Virus record (IMG/VR): IMGVR_UViG_3300020192_000279
Location: 43,016-107,015 of that record
Direction: 5' to 3' (one strand)
DNA: 64,000 bases
DNA from: a virus
The notes beneath the pieces are model-generated. The model did not search any database. It had not been told where the DNA came from and saw nothing but the letters and a program-made list of their open reading frames with translations. Positions 8,605 through 17,737 of this stretch are shown here, one piece after another. How positions within the stretch are numbered: the first letter of the stretch is position 1; each line of letters starts with the position of its first letter. The position numbers and the translations under genes were made by a program.

Positions 8605-9324
8605 ATGAAATTGACGCATCAAAGTTTGCAACAACTCTACGATACCATGTCGTTGGATGAAATGGCTATTCATGTAGGCATGTCAAAGTCTACCCTGTAT
8701 TATCATATGAAAAAGTTGGGCATCGCCCGTAGAGGTAAGAGTGACGCTCAACGTAAACACATTGAGACTATTGGTCATCAGAGAACTGGCAGCCATCATA
8801 CGAGCGAGGCTCGCGAAAAGATATCGACGGGCACGAAAGAGTTTTGGGAGTCCGATAGAGGTAAAGATCAGAAGGCTGCGTTACGTAAATTGCGTCGCCA
8901 AGAATGGTCAGATAGTACAAGTAAGAGGCGTGGTGCCGTACTGGCACGCCTTCAAGATGCTCACAGGCCGGAGCCCGGCGAGCTTTCGAACTTTGGAAAG
9001 AAGTTGTCCACGTTCCTTGCAAGTAGGGAACGTGTTTCTACAGGAATCCGACTGACGAACGATCACATTAGTGACATAATCTTAGAGGACAGGAAGGTGG
9101 TTATAGAGCTTATCTTCCCGATTAGTATCTATGGTGAACAACAACAACATCGACTCGAAGAACGGTACGCACGCCTCACGCAGCATTTGAATGCCGCAGG
9201 CTATCGCGTTATGATCATCGAAGACAAGTCCAATTCTGTATCGCAAGCTCGCTGTCAGCGGGTATATGATCAACTCTGTCTCTTTTTTCAAGAGACGCAA
9301 CAGGCCAAGACAATCATTTCATGA
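8605..9324 (+). CDS. Putative homing endonuclease (HTH + Vsr/EDxHD-like nuclease)
   Basis: 239 aa. The N-terminal 40 residues form a helix-turn-helix (LDEMAIHVGMSKSTLYYHMKKLG). Next comes HTSEAREKISTGTKEFW, a NUMOD3-like DNA-contacting motif common in homing endonucleases. The C-terminal half (VVIELIFPIS, RYARLTQHLNAAGYRVMIIEDKS) has the strand order of Vsr/EDxHD nucleases. The catalytic acidic residues are only partly recognisable. Mobile gene between two operon members; overlaps the next by 4 bp. Confidence 0.6.
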   Translation: MKLTHQSLQQLYDTMSLDEMAIHVGMSKSTLYYHMKKLGIARRGKSDAQRKHIETIGHQRTGSHHTSEAREKISTGTKEFWESDRGKDQKAALRKLRRQEWSDSTSKRRGAVLARLQDAHRPEPGELSNFGKKLSTFLASRERVSTGIRLTNDHISDIILEDRKVVIELIFPISIYGEQQQHRLEERYARLTQHLNAAGYRVMIIEDKSNSVSQARCQRVYDQLCLFFQETQQAKTIIS

Positions 9325-10028
9325 CTATCACACCCAAGCTACCCCGATACGGCACTAACTGGGAAGATCAACTTCAACCTACCGACATTGGTACTCGAAA
9401 AGAAGATAATAGGGAGATGCGAGTTGTATACTTGCGTGGTCTACAACGTCTTGCTCAAGAAGCTGGCATGATTCGCAGTGAATGTAGACTCAACTTCATC
9501 ACAAAGGACCAGACCGGATCAGTTGGCATCATGCAGGCTGTGTATACGGTTGAGTTTTCTGATGGTACTTGGTGGGTTGGAGCAGCCGACTGTAACTCGG
9601 CGAATACGTCAGAGAAGTACATGAAGTATCCAACGGCGGTGGCCGAGTCTCGTGCAGAAGCCCGTTGCCTTCGCAAGGCCCTGAACATTGGTATCCTGTC
9701 GTCGGAAGAGATTGGCTTTACTGATGGTGGTGCGATTGAACAAATTGCGGCCTCATCGAATAAGCAAGTGGATACACAGGTTGTGAAGGCTATTGAAAAG
9801 CTTTGTGAGTCTCGTGGCGTTACGAACGCCGAAGTGCTCGAAGCGGTTCTTAGTAAAGATCGCAATAGCTCCGTCTTTGAGCTTGGCGAATTGACGGTTG
9901 ACGAAGGTCAGAAAGCCATGGGATGGCTAAACGAACAGAAACCGAAGGCGGTCAAGTTGACTGCTACCCAAGAACGTGACGCCCGCAAGAAGGAATTGCG
10001 GGCACAGGCAGATAAGGATAATTCATGA
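9321..10028 (+). CDS. Hypothetical protein, possible single-strand annealing (Rad52-like) protein
   Basis: 235 aa. The segment YPTAVAESRAEARCLRKALNIG near residue 110 resembles the helix of phage Rad52/Erf-like annealing proteins, and WWVGAADCNSANTSEKYMKYP just before it fits the beta-sheet of that fold. The C-terminus has a UBA-like helical piece (KLCESRGVTNAEVLEAVL) and a charged tail. The next gene is a small zinc-ribbon protein, an arrangement often seen with such proteins. Assignment is from pattern only. Confidence 0.45.
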   Translation: MTITPKLPRYGTNWEDQLQPTDIGTRKEDNREMRVVYLRGLQRLAQEAGMIRSECRLNFITKDQTGSVGIMQAVYTVEFSDGTWWVGAADCNSANTSEKYMKYPTAVAESRAEARCLRKALNIGILSSEEIGFTDGGAIEQIAASSNKQVDTQVVKAIEKLCESRGVTNAEVLEAVLSKDRNSSVFELGELTVDEGQKAMGWLNEQKPKAVKLTATQERDARKKELRAQADKDNS

Positions 10029-10366
10029 AGATTACATATACAAGCAAGAGTGGTCGTCTCGCCGCAGAGTTTGACGAGAAGTCCCAAAAAGATCTCTTCC
10101 AACAGATTTCTACATTTCAAGAAGTCTTTGAAGAGACGAAGTGTGGTGTCTGCGGTAACGAAGATTTGCGTTTTGTTGTCCGCAACGTTAAGGACAACGA
10201 TTTTTATGAACTCCACTGCTTGAACATTTCTTGCAAGTCTCGCTTGGCGTTTGGACAGCACAAGAAGGGTGAAACGCTGTTTCCGAGTCGCAAGGACGAC
10301 GAAGGTAAGTGGCTACGTAACGGCGGTTGGACCAAGTGGAACCCTGATACGAAGAAGGAAGAGTGA
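10025..10366 (+). CDS. Small zinc-ribbon protein
   Basis: 113 aa with CGVCGNE (CxxC) near residue 40 and CLNISCKSR (CxxxxC) near residue 67, forming one zinc site. A positively charged GGWTKWNPDTKK tail ends the protein. Encoded in 4-bp overlap with the possible annealing protein upstream, so it may be a DNA-binding partner. No enzyme motif seen. Confidence 0.6.
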   Translation: MKITYTSKSGRLAAEFDEKSQKDLFQQISTFQEVFEETKCGVCGNEDLRFVVRNVKDNDFYELHCLNISCKSRLAFGQHKKGETLFPSRKDDEGKWLRNGGWTKWNPDTKKEE

Positions 10367-10746
10367 TGAATACATTCCGCCTTACTTTTCAAGAGTATCA
10401 AAAGCTTGCTGCCGCTACCGCAGTTTATCCTTTTGTTGGGGTCAGTCCAAATAGTGTTGGTGAGACTGCACATTGTGAAAACTACATTTATCCTGCTCTT
10501 GGATTATGTGGAGAGGCTGGTGAAGTAGCTGAAAAAATCAAGAAGATTATTCGTGATAAAGGTGGTGCAGTATCAATAGAAGATAAGATGGCTATTGCCA
10601 AAGAGCTTGGCGACGTTATGTGGTATCTTGCCGCTCTATGCAAAGAACTTGATCTTGATATGGGTGAAGTCGCTCAATGTAATCTTGACAAGCTTGCTGC
10701 TCGTGCATCAAAAGGAACTCTTGGTGGAAGCGGTGATAGCAGATGA
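10366..10746 (+). CDS. MazG-like nucleoside triphosphate pyrophosphohydrolase
   Basis: 126 aa from the ATG at 10366. It has the EAGEVAEKIKK helix (ExxE) and KELGDVMWYLAALCKEL (ExxD) that bind Mg2+ in MazG-type enzymes, which cleave (d)NTPs or alarmones to monophosphates. Single-domain phage versions are thought to lower (p)ppGpp or sanitise nucleotide pools. Lies in the nucleotide-metabolism part of the operon; overlaps the next gene by 4 bp. Confidence 0.85.
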   Translation: MNTFRLTFQEYQKLAAATAVYPFVGVSPNSVGETAHCENYIYPALGLCGEAGEVAEKIKKIIRDKGGAVSIEDKMAIAKELGDVMWYLAALCKELDLDMGEVAQCNLDKLAARASKGTLGGSGDSR

Positions 10747-11036
10747 GACGCATTGGTGATGGAACTCCTGTAGACAAGAAGGTGTTTACGTGCCCGCAAT
10801 GCTTGCGGATACGTATGACTCGTCCATTGGATCATACAGTGTCTCTTGACAAACAAGAATTCAAGACGAAAGATGGTTCGTCTATTTTGTTAATGATTGA
10901 CACTTGCGACTCTTGCGTCGCAAGGAATTATCGTAGGTATTTTGAACCAACGAGAGCAGACATTCGCAAAGTTCTCAGGGCTATGAATGATGAGGCTCGG
11001 GTGTCGCCTGATGTATCGCTAGAAGAATTGCTGTAG
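10743..11036 (+). CDS. Hypothetical protein with zinc site
   Basis: 97 aa. CPQC near residue 18 and CDSC near residue 57 make a CxxC...CxxC zinc knuckle. The rest is basic and helical (RADIRKVLRAMNDEA). Between the MazG-like gene and the FAD oxidoreductase, stop TAG. No family recognised. Confidence 0.55.
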   Translation: MRRIGDGTPVDKKVFTCPQCLRIRMTRPLDHTVSLDKQEFKTKDGSSILLMIDTCDSCVARNYRRYFEPTRADIRKVLRAMNDEARVSPDVSLEELL

Positions 11037-11037
11037 T

Positions 11038-12264
11038 ATGGTCAAACACGCAAATTTGTGGTTTGAATCGTGCCCAACCAAGCGTGAACTCACGTCTGGA
11101 CTGATAAAGAATGTTGACACGCTCATCATCGGTGGCGGACTCGCCGGGGTGAGCTTGCTTTATAATCTTGTCAATAGCGGCATGGTCAATACATATCTCG
11201 TTGAAGAAAACTCTGTTGGGTTTCATGGGTCCGGTCGTGGCATGGGACAGCTTATGCTACGCGGTAGCAAGCTCTTTCATGAAATGCCAGATGGTGAAGA
11301 GTACCTGAATTTCGTTAGCGACAATAACTGTCGTTTCTTGAAAGGGTTACGAGCACTGTCCTTTGATCATGACCTTCGTGAAACTGGTGGTCTAAGACTT
11401 GCTGTGAACGATCAAGAGATGGCGTTGCTTGAACATGAATCATGGTTTATTCAACAGGTGCGTGGGATCGACTGTCCAATTCTTTCGAGACGACAGTTAG
11501 ATTTACTAGTACCAGCTAAACATTTCATAGGCGGTATGTTTGTTCCTAATGAAGCTTCGTACAATCCATACAAAGTTGTGAATGGTTTGCGAGATACTGT
11601 TGAAAAAAACGGATTTCGTGTCTTTACTAACACTCAGGTAGAATCTGTACTTGCAAACGACGATGGAAGTTTAACTGTTTTAATTCGTCATCGTGGCACC
11701 ATTCGAGCCAAACAAGTAGTGTATTGTCTTGGTGGATATACGAGTAGACTGCTACCAGAATTTGCGGACGTGCTTGTTCCATTTAGAGAGCAAGTAGTTG
11801 CTACCGATTATCTTGAAAACGACGCTGTACAGACGCTCCCGACTATGAGCATTTCATGCAATAATGGTCAGGAGCGATTTCGTCAGTACGCGAGTCGTTT
11901 CCTTATGGGAGGCATGCGACAGTCTGTGCGAGGCCAACAAGAAGGTCTCGTATACGACGGAGAGATTAGTTCTGCGGTGTATGAAAAACTTCGTGTATTC
12001 GCCATCGAATCTTTTCCAGTCTTAAAACATTCTAAGTTCAGTCATGTCTGGTCAGGTGTTTTCTGTGGCACCAAAGATGATAAGCCATTGATTGGTCCGG
12101 TACCAAATCGCCCCAATCAATACATGATGACTGGTTTCGGTTGTTATGATTCTAGCAACGCAATTCTCGGCAGTATGTTGATCAAGGATTACATTAAGCA
12201 CAAGGGCTCGGCTGGGCCGGGCCACCAAATTTTGCATCCAGGACGCTTCTTTAATGAAATCTAA
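11038..12264 (+). CDS. FAD-dependent oxidoreductase, DAO/DadA family
   Basis: 408 aa. The N-terminus has LIIGGGLAGVSLLYNL (GxGxxG) and a VEEN acidic strand end for FAD. GMGQLMLRG follows the flavin-binding segment and TGFGCYDSSNAILGSMLIKDYI closes the FAD domain, as in D-amino-acid or glycine oxidase-like proteins. Such proteins are rare in phages. Possible roles are sugar-amine oxidation in glycan making, or amino-acid oxidation in thymidine hypermodification; neither has a partner visible here. The HNH gene starts inside its last codons. Confidence 0.75.
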   Translation: MVKHANLWFESCPTKRELTSGLIKNVDTLIIGGGLAGVSLLYNLVNSGMVNTYLVEENSVGFHGSGRGMGQLMLRGSKLFHEMPDGEEYLNFVSDNNCRFLKGLRALSFDHDLRETGGLRLAVNDQEMALLEHESWFIQQVRGIDCPILSRRQLDLLVPAKHFIGGMFVPNEASYNPYKVVNGLRDTVEKNGFRVFTNTQVESVLANDDGSLTVLIRHRGTIRAKQVVYCLGGYTSRLLPEFADVLVPFREQVVATDYLENDAVQTLPTMSISCNNGQERFRQYASRFLMGGMRQSVRGQQEGLVYDGEISSAVYEKLRVFAIESFPVLKHSKFSHVWSGVFCGTKDDKPLIGPVPNRPNQYMMTGFGCYDSSNAILGSMLIKDYIKHKGSAGPGHQILHPGRFFNEI

Positions 12265-12727
12265 ACATAGAAATTCAGATGGTAAACGTTATTATGATAT
12301 TAAAGGCGATCCCATGGCCTTAGATCAACGTAGAGAATTAAGGCTATCATATGATAGTAGGTTATGGAATAAAGCAGTGAAGGCTTATAGTGCTCTTGTA
12401 AAGAAAGACTCTGAGCGTGGCCATACTGCCATTACATTTGGCTATCCATTTAAAGTACTAACGCTACAAGAGTATTTGCAGATCGTTATACTTCCGTGTT
12501 ATTATTGTGATAACGTTCCTTCGCTTGGTGCAGACAGAATGGATAATGATATGGGTCATTGGTCATCTAATGTTGTGCCATGTTGTGAAAAATGTAATGT
12601 CATATTAGGTACATTACCATTTAATGTGAAAGAAAATCTTAAGGATGGTCTAAAGAGGTCCGTGAAGGACGGCTTATTAGACGCCTGGACGCCCATATAC
12701 AAGACAAAGAAAAAGAGTTGGCTATGA
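12254..12727 (+). CDS. HNH homing-type endonuclease, free-standing
   Basis: 157 aa. The core CYYCDNVPSLGADRMDN and CCEKCNVILG follows the same CxxC...DRxDN...CxxCN plan as the other HNH genes here, with ADRMDN replacing GIDRID. It starts 11 bp inside the oxidoreductase gene and its TGA overlaps the reductase start (ATGA), so both flanking genes stay intact. RNR genes are frequent targets of phage homing enzymes, which fits this position. Confidence 0.78.
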   Translation: MKSKHRNSDGKRYYDIKGDPMALDQRRELRLSYDSRLWNKAVKAYSALVKKDSERGHTAITFGYPFKVLTLQEYLQIVILPCYYCDNVPSLGADRMDNDMGHWSSNVVPCCEKCNVILGTLPFNVKENLKDGLKRSVKDGLLDAWTPIYKTKKKSWL

Positions 12728-14604
12728 AACTTGAAGGCTTAAGTCACGAAATCTTTACTCAACGTTATGCTATGCCAACTGAGCGAGAATGGAGTCAGTG
12801 TGCTCGTAGAGTCAGCGAGAATATTGCTCGTGAAGAAAAAGACGACGTTCAGAAACACTGGTCTAATACGTTTTACGAAGTCATAAATAATGGATGGTTT
12901 ATGCCGGGTGGTCGTATTCTTTTTGGTGCTGGTCGTAGACAATTTAATATGTTGAATTGCTATAGATTACATCCAGAGGACACGGTTGAAAGTATTGGCA
13001 ATACAATCAAGGAAACGTACATCATTTCTTGCGGTGGTGGCGGCATTGGGTTCAATTTTTCCGACATTCGCCCCAAGGGAGACAACATTCAGAACATATC
13101 CCACTCTGCTCCCGGTGCTGTTTCTGTTATGAGAATGATCAATGAAGTTGGCGAGCACGTTCGTAGCGGTAAAAATAGACGTACGGCACTTATTGCTATT
13201 TTGAATGTAACTCATCCAGACCTACTTGATTTCTTGCACGTCAAGTTAGATCTCAATGAGCTTACTAATTTCAATATCAGTATCGGTATCACCAATGATT
13301 TTCTAGACGCTGTGAGAAAAAATCTTGAATGGACGTTTCGCTTTCAAGGACGTGAATATCATGTTTACGATATTGATCGCACAAACACAATTGGTACAGA
13401 TACTGTACGTGTTGTGGGGTTAAACACAGAAGACGCCTTAGGTCGAGCAAAGCATCACCATAGAATCACTCAGGATGATAAGCTTGACAATGTACGTGTT
13501 TACAAGCTTTATGCTCGTGAGATTTGGGACATCATGATTGTCAATAGCTGGAAGAGCGGCGATCCCGGTATTTACAATATTGACCTTGCTAACTCATATA
13601 CAAACGTTTCATATTTTGAATCATTGGACTCTCCTAATCCGTGTGGTGAAATTCCGTTGCCGCCATATGGCAATTGTTGTCTTGGCCACATCAATCTTTC
13701 TGAGATGGTTGATCATAAAAAACATGATGTGGATTGGAAACGTTTTGCAAATACTGTTCGTACGGGCATTAGATTTTTAGATAATGTTTTGTCTGCTAAT
13801 CATTATCCTGTACCAGAATGTAAGACGATTGGTCAGCGTAGTCGTCGTATTGGTCTTGGGGTTACTGGCTTACATTACATGTTGATTAAACTTGGTTATA
13901 AATATGGAGACGAAAAGTGCTTAGAGTTTCTAGAAAGATTATTTGCTACATTTAGAGACGAAGCTTACAAAGCCTCTGTTGAATTATCAAAAGAAAAGGG
14001 TGCTTTTTCAGCATTTGATGCTGAAAAATATTCACAAGAAGTGTTTTTTGCTCATTTGCCAGCACGTATTCAAACAGAGATAAAGAAGCATGGCGTACGT
14101 AATGCCGTGATGTTAACAATTGCACCCTGTGGAACCAATAGTATGGTGCTGGGAGTTTCTTCTGGTATTGAACCTATCTTTGCTCCACTCTATAAGCGTC
14201 GTTTTAAAGAGGGAAATATTTGGCGTGAAGAATTCGTAGCCGATTCTCTATTCGCTGAGTACTACAAAAACGGCAGGGATGTTAGCGTTTTCAAGGGTGC
14301 ATACGATATTTCAGTTAGAGATCACATCCGCGTACAGGCAACAATTCAGAAGTACATTGATTCTGCTATTTCCAAAACTACAAATCTACCCAATGATTAT
14401 CCTGTTGAACAACTAAGTGACGTCATTCTTGAGTTTGCTTCTTATGTTAAGGGTTTCACAATCTATCGTTCTGGCTCAAAAGGATCTGAGCCATTGCAGC
14501 CTATTGACATGAATGATCAAGCTGTGTTAGACTTCGCTATGGAGAGGGCTGGTCTAGGAGTTAAGAGTCTTGAGGCTTGTCGTGATGGACTTTGTGAAAT
14601 CTAG
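12724..14604 (+). CDS. nrdJ: Ribonucleotide reductase, class II-like (NrdJ) large chain
   Basis: 626 aa from the ATG at 12724. Reduces ribonucleotides to deoxyribonucleotides. Visible: NMLNCYRL with a redox Cys, CGGGGIGFNFSDIRP, NPCGEIPLPPYGNCCLG with the thiyl-radical Cys, TIAPCGTNSMVLGVSSGIEP near residue 470, and a C-terminal CRDGLC pair that could pass electrons. No ATP cone and no small-subunit gene in the window favour an adenosylcobalamin-dependent class II enzyme over NrdA, but NrdB could lie outside. ThyX follows. Confidence 0.82.
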   Translation: MKLEGLSHEIFTQRYAMPTEREWSQCARRVSENIAREEKDDVQKHWSNTFYEVINNGWFMPGGRILFGAGRRQFNMLNCYRLHPEDTVESIGNTIKETYIISCGGGGIGFNFSDIRPKGDNIQNISHSAPGAVSVMRMINEVGEHVRSGKNRRTALIAILNVTHPDLLDFLHVKLDLNELTNFNISIGITNDFLDAVRKNLEWTFRFQGREYHVYDIDRTNTIGTDTVRVVGLNTEDALGRAKHHHRITQDDKLDNVRVYKLYAREIWDIMIVNSWKSGDPGIYNIDLANSYTNVSYFESLDSPNPCGEIPLPPYGNCCLGHINLSEMVDHKKHDVDWKRFANTVRTGIRFLDNVLSANHYPVPECKTIGQRSRRIGLGVTGLHYMLIKLGYKYGDEKCLEFLERLFATFRDEAYKASVELSKEKGAFSAFDAEKYSQEVFFAHLPARIQTEIKKHGVRNAVMLTIAPCGTNSMVLGVSSGIEPIFAPLYKRRFKEGNIWREEFVADSLFAEYYKNGRDVSVFKGAYDISVRDHIRVQATIQKYIDSAISKTTNLPNDYPVEQLSDVILEFASYVKGFTIYRSGSKGSEPLQPIDMNDQAVLDFAMERAGLGVKSLEACRDGLCEI

Positions 14605-14638
14605 TAGACATGAGACTGATCTTGGTCATAATATAGAC

Positions 14639-14911
14639 ATGCAGAACACACAAAAGTACGTTATGATCTTCGCTAGGGACGAGCAGGGTAACGAAATCAA
14701 ATATCGTTTCATGCTTTCCATTAGTAAGTCAATTAAGTCAGTCGAAGAGAAGCTTCTTAAGGCTGTGATGGGTACCGATGGAGTCGATCGTATCGAGATT
14801 CATGGTCGATACACGGCTGAGGTCGTGATCGCTCGTGCCTTTGATGCCGAAGAGGTATTAAAGGTACTCACGCCCAAGCTCGATGAAGTACTCAGCGACA
14901 TCATTGTATGA
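14639..14911 (+). CDS. Hypothetical protein
   Basis: 90 aa from the ATG at 14639. Two alternating strands and helices (YVMIFARDEQGNEIKYRFML; VDRIEIHGRYTAEVVIARAFD), suggesting a ferredoxin-like fold. Between nrdJ and thyX and overlapping thyX by 4 bp, so it may serve nucleotide metabolism. No family recognised. Confidence 0.6.
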   Translation: MQNTQKYVMIFARDEQGNEIKYRFMLSISKSIKSVEEKLLKAVMGTDGVDRIEIHGRYTAEVVIARAFDAEEVLKVLTPKLDEVLSDIIV

Positions 14912-15537
14912 ATCAGCACACTAACGTAGTAGAACTGATCGGACATTATGGTGGTGACGAGTCACATGCTCTGTCTGCGTGGACTAGTACAAGCCGCGAT
15001 CTTACAGACGAGAAGCGTGGGCGTATGGGTCGTCTACTTGAATCTCTTGCTAAGGCAGGTCATCACACACCATTTGAAAAAAGTCAATTACATTTTCTTG
15101 TCACTTGTGATACCGCAAGTCACATTCATATCATTAAGCATCGCATCGGTGTTAGTGTGAATGCCGAATCTGCTCGTTACAAGGAACTCAAAGAAGACAA
15201 ATATTATCTGCCACAAGACTGGTCTCAAGAATCACGAGATGATCTTGAGTGTAGCATAAAGAAATGCTATGTGGAATACCACCGTTATGTGCGTGAGCTT
15301 GAAAAACAAGGCATTGACAAAAAACGTGCTAAAGAATCCGCACGCTTCATTCTTCCTTACGCTAATCAGTTGGTGCTTGATGTGAGTTTTAACTTTCGTT
15401 CCTTTATGCACTTCCAAGGACTGAGAAATAACGAACATGCTCAGCTAGAGATTCGGACAATCGCTCAACAAATGTTGCGTTTAGTTAAAGACACTGGTCA
15501 GTTTGACATGTCATTGAAGGCATTTGAATATGCTTAA
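14908..15537 (+). CDS. thyX: Flavin-dependent thymidylate synthase
   Basis: 209 aa, normal length. Makes dTMP from dUMP using FAD, NADPH and methylene-THF. The ThyX signature is present as KHRIGVSVNAESARY (RHRX7S with the first Arg changed to Lys). TPFEKSQLHFLV and the closing NFRSFMHFQGLRNNEHAQLEIR are also ThyX-specific. Last gene of the left operon; a hairpin terminator follows 30 bp later. Confidence 0.92.
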   Translation: MNQHTNVVELIGHYGGDESHALSAWTSTSRDLTDEKRGRMGRLLESLAKAGHHTPFEKSQLHFLVTCDTASHIHIIKHRIGVSVNAESARYKELKEDKYYLPQDWSQESRDDLECSIKKCYVEYHRYVRELEKQGIDKKRAKESARFILPYANQLVLDVSFNFRSFMHFQGLRNNEHAQLEIRTIAQQMLRLVKDTGQFDMSLKAFEYA

Positions 15538-15566
15538 CTTATGGTCTAATTGACGTTCTTTCAAGA

Positions 15567-15581
15567 CCCGCTAAAAGCGGG
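15567..15581 (+). terminator. Hairpin terminator after thyX
   Basis: Perfect 5-bp stem CCCGC / GCGGG with a TAAAA loop, 30 bp after the thyX stop. The trailing sequence is only weakly T-rich. It separates nucleotide genes from virion genes. Confidence 0.5.
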
Positions 15582-15640
15582 CCTTAGTGTATTCATCTAA
15601 GGTCGGGTATCGTTTTTGTACCTTTTCAAGGAAGTTCAGT

Positions 15641-16087
15641 ATGACCTCAATAGTAGCATCAATCGTAGGCAGTGGAACATTGCATTTTACTCGTGCAATT
15701 CTTCCACCTTCTCAGCGTGGCACCCAACTTGGTTCCGAGGGTGTTCGCACCGGAACACAGGTAATGATTGGCAACCCCGAAGACATGAATTCGGTTGATG
15801 CCTTTGCCGTCTCTGGTGTGTCGCTGGCGGGAACTCCTGTGCTAATCTGGGGACCGGGTATTAGCTCTTTACCTAGACAGCGAGAAGTGACGATTAAAAA
15901 TCAAGGACCGGGCTCTGTTTACATTGGCCCAAACTCAACTGCTGTCATTACACCCAGTGGTTTCCAGATCAATCCACCTACGGCGAACAACACGTTCAAC
16001 GAAGTAAAGCTTCCATTCTTGTGGAACGTAGACATTTGGGCTAGAGCAGATGGTGCCGGTGCGTCGGTAACTATTATCGCTTACTGA
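15641..16087 (+). CDS. Probable virion decoration or fibre protein
   Basis: 148 aa from the ATG at 15641, preceded by AAGGAAG. All-beta composition with a repeated pattern VTIKNQGPGSVYIGPNST and Gly/Pro-rich turns. The next protein has a matching ALVLHNAGPGILYIGLSG segment, so the two share a fold. Head of the structural block; likely on the virion surface. No enzymatic motif. Confidence 0.6.
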   Translation: MTSIVASIVGSGTLHFTRAILPPSQRGTQLGSEGVRTGTQVMIGNPEDMNSVDAFAVSGVSLAGTPVLIWGPGISSLPRQREVTIKNQGPGSVYIGPNSTAVITPSGFQINPPTANNTFNEVKLPFLWNVDIWARADGAGASVTIIAY

Positions 16088-16114
16088 TGACACAACCCCT
16101 TTAAAGGGGAGCCC

Positions 16115-16549
16115 ATGTCCTTAGAATACAGCACAATTATTGGCTCAGGTACAACTCCTCATCTAGCACCGTCGCCGGTCTATAACTTTCTAGATGGTAC
16201 GTTTCCGATTCCTGATCAACGCACGGACCTTCGTGCCCGTCGTGGCGAAGGCACCGTCATTCTCAATCCCGAGAACTTCTCGGTGTCGATTGGATTGCGT
16301 CAGCAGGCCATATCTGTTTCAAGCGAAATAGCACTGCCGCTAAATCCCCTAGAGAATAGACGTGCTCTTGTTTTGCACAACGCTGGTCCAGGTATACTGT
16401 ATATCGGATTATCTGGTGTCACTACTATTGATGGTTTCCCAATTGCTGTAAATGAAAAGATAGCAATTGACTGCCAGGGAACCCCGAACGTAACCCTTTA
16501 CGGCGTCTCTGACTCGACTTGCGATGTCAGAGTGCTTGAGTTTGCGTAA
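16115..16549 (+). CDS. Probable virion decoration or fibre protein, paralogue of the preceding gene
   Basis: 144 aa, preceded by GGGGAG. Contains NAGPGILYIGLSGVTTIDG, matching the NQGPGSVYIG segment of the upstream protein, and ends in beta strands (DVRVLEFA). It overlaps the next start by one base (TAATG). Structural by neighbourhood and composition. Confidence 0.58.
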   Translation: MSLEYSTIIGSGTTPHLAPSPVYNFLDGTFPIPDQRTDLRARRGEGTVILNPENFSVSIGLRQQAISVSSEIALPLNPLENRRALVLHNAGPGILYIGLSGVTTIDGFPIAVNEKIAIDCQGTPNVTLYGVSDSTCDVRVLEFA

Positions 16550-16941
16550 TGGTCAGCATTGGCGGTATCGTATCGCTTGGCGGGGGCACAAGCGGTGGGG
16601 GCGGCGGGTCTACATCCGGCATCCAGTCTATCAACGGCCAGACTGGCCCGACTGTTTCATTCACTGGCGTCAACGGCATTGTAGTGACCGCTGGCGGCAA
16701 CCAGATTGTTATCGACGGTGCGGGTGCATCAGGCGTAACGAGCAAGTTCGCACAGTCCTTTTCTTCTATTTCAAGTGGATTGTTTACGCATGGATTAGGT
16801 ACTTTAGATGTGCTGGTTCAGGTGTACGATAATGGCTCTCCTAGACGTGCCATGATGCCTGACGATATCATTATTGAGAATACTACACAAGTGTCACTAA
16901 TCTTCAATACTCCACAATCTGGACGTGTTGTGATTGTTTAG
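16549..16941 (+). CDS. Tail fibre-like protein with Gly-rich hinge
   Basis: 130 aa. A Gly/Ser-rich linker (about residues 8-22) precedes IQSINGQTGPTVSFTG, a phrase frequent in phage tail fibre shafts. The C-terminal 65 residues form a small beta domain (GLFTHGLGTLDVLVQVYD ... SGRVVIV) that recurs at the C-terminus of the next protein. Probably attaches to or extends a fibre. Confidence 0.65.
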   Translation: MVSIGGIVSLGGGTSGGGGGSTSGIQSINGQTGPTVSFTGVNGIVVTAGGNQIVIDGAGASGVTSKFAQSFSSISSGLFTHGLGTLDVLVQVYDNGSPRRAMMPDDIIIENTTQVSLIFNTPQSGRVVIV

Positions 16942-16965
16942 TGTAATTATATTTGGAGGAACACC

Positions 16966-17736
16966 ATGGTAAGACTAAATGGCGATCTCATTCCCGGTAG
17001 TAGTGGTCAAGCACATTTGGGCGTGAACGGTGGCGTAGGCGATGCATTTGATATAACCACGCTAACACCGTTTGGTCATATTCATATGAACTCTGGCGTC
17101 TGGCACGATCCTATGACGGGTCAATCAGGCGTCCTTAGATACAGCCAAGCCGCTAGTGCGTTCCAGATCTCCATCGACGGTGGTAGAACGTTCAACGACT
17201 TGGTGACTGGTGCCACGACAGTGGCATCTGTTGGTGTAATTGGTGGTGCTAATCTCACCGGCAACATCGACCTAGCGACCCAAGCGAGCGGCTTCCTTGC
17301 TATCTTTGACACTGCTGGTGCAAGCCCAATCAATTTTGCCGTTAATCATCTAGGTCTATCTGGCTTGTGGAGATTCCCAACACAAGGCTTCAATGGATCT
17401 GTTGTCAATCAATTGACAGACTTTAATGGCACGACAGTACAGGGCTCAGTCAGTGTAGTTGGTGCCTCTGGTGTTGTTGTTGATATTATTGGTCAAGTTA
17501 TGACCATTACCGCTGGCAATACACTTCTAAGATCATTTGCTCAAACCTTTGTTGCTGCTACGTCTTGGACCGTCACGCACAATCTTGGTACGGCTGACGT
17601 ATCTGTTGATGTATACGACTCAAGTAGTCCACGCCTAGCAATCATTCCTGATGCTATCGCTATTACGGACACCAATACTGTAACGGTGACATTTAACGTT
17701 GCTCAAGCTGGACGAATTATCATCACAGGATTCTAA
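16966..17736 (+). CDS. Tail fibre-like protein
   Basis: 256 aa, preceded by GGAGG. The N-terminal module GDLIPGSSGQAHLG ... FGHIHMNSGVWHD is repeated in the next protein. The middle holds beta-rich sequence, and the last 65 residues (TVTHNLGTADVSVDVYD ... AGRIIITGF) repeat the C-terminal domain of the preceding protein. Virion receptor-binding or fibre component by composition; no catalytic motif. Confidence 0.65.
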   Translation: MVRLNGDLIPGSSGQAHLGVNGGVGDAFDITTLTPFGHIHMNSGVWHDPMTGQSGVLRYSQAASAFQISIDGGRTFNDLVTGATTVASVGVIGGANLTGNIDLATQASGFLAIFDTAGASPINFAVNHLGLSGLWRFPTQGFNGSVVNQLTDFNGTTVQGSVSVVGASGVVVDIIGQVMTITAGNTLLRSFAQTFVAATSWTVTHNLGTADVSVDVYDSSSPRLAIIPDAIAITDTNTVTVTFNVAQAGRIIITGF

Positions 17737-17737
17737 C

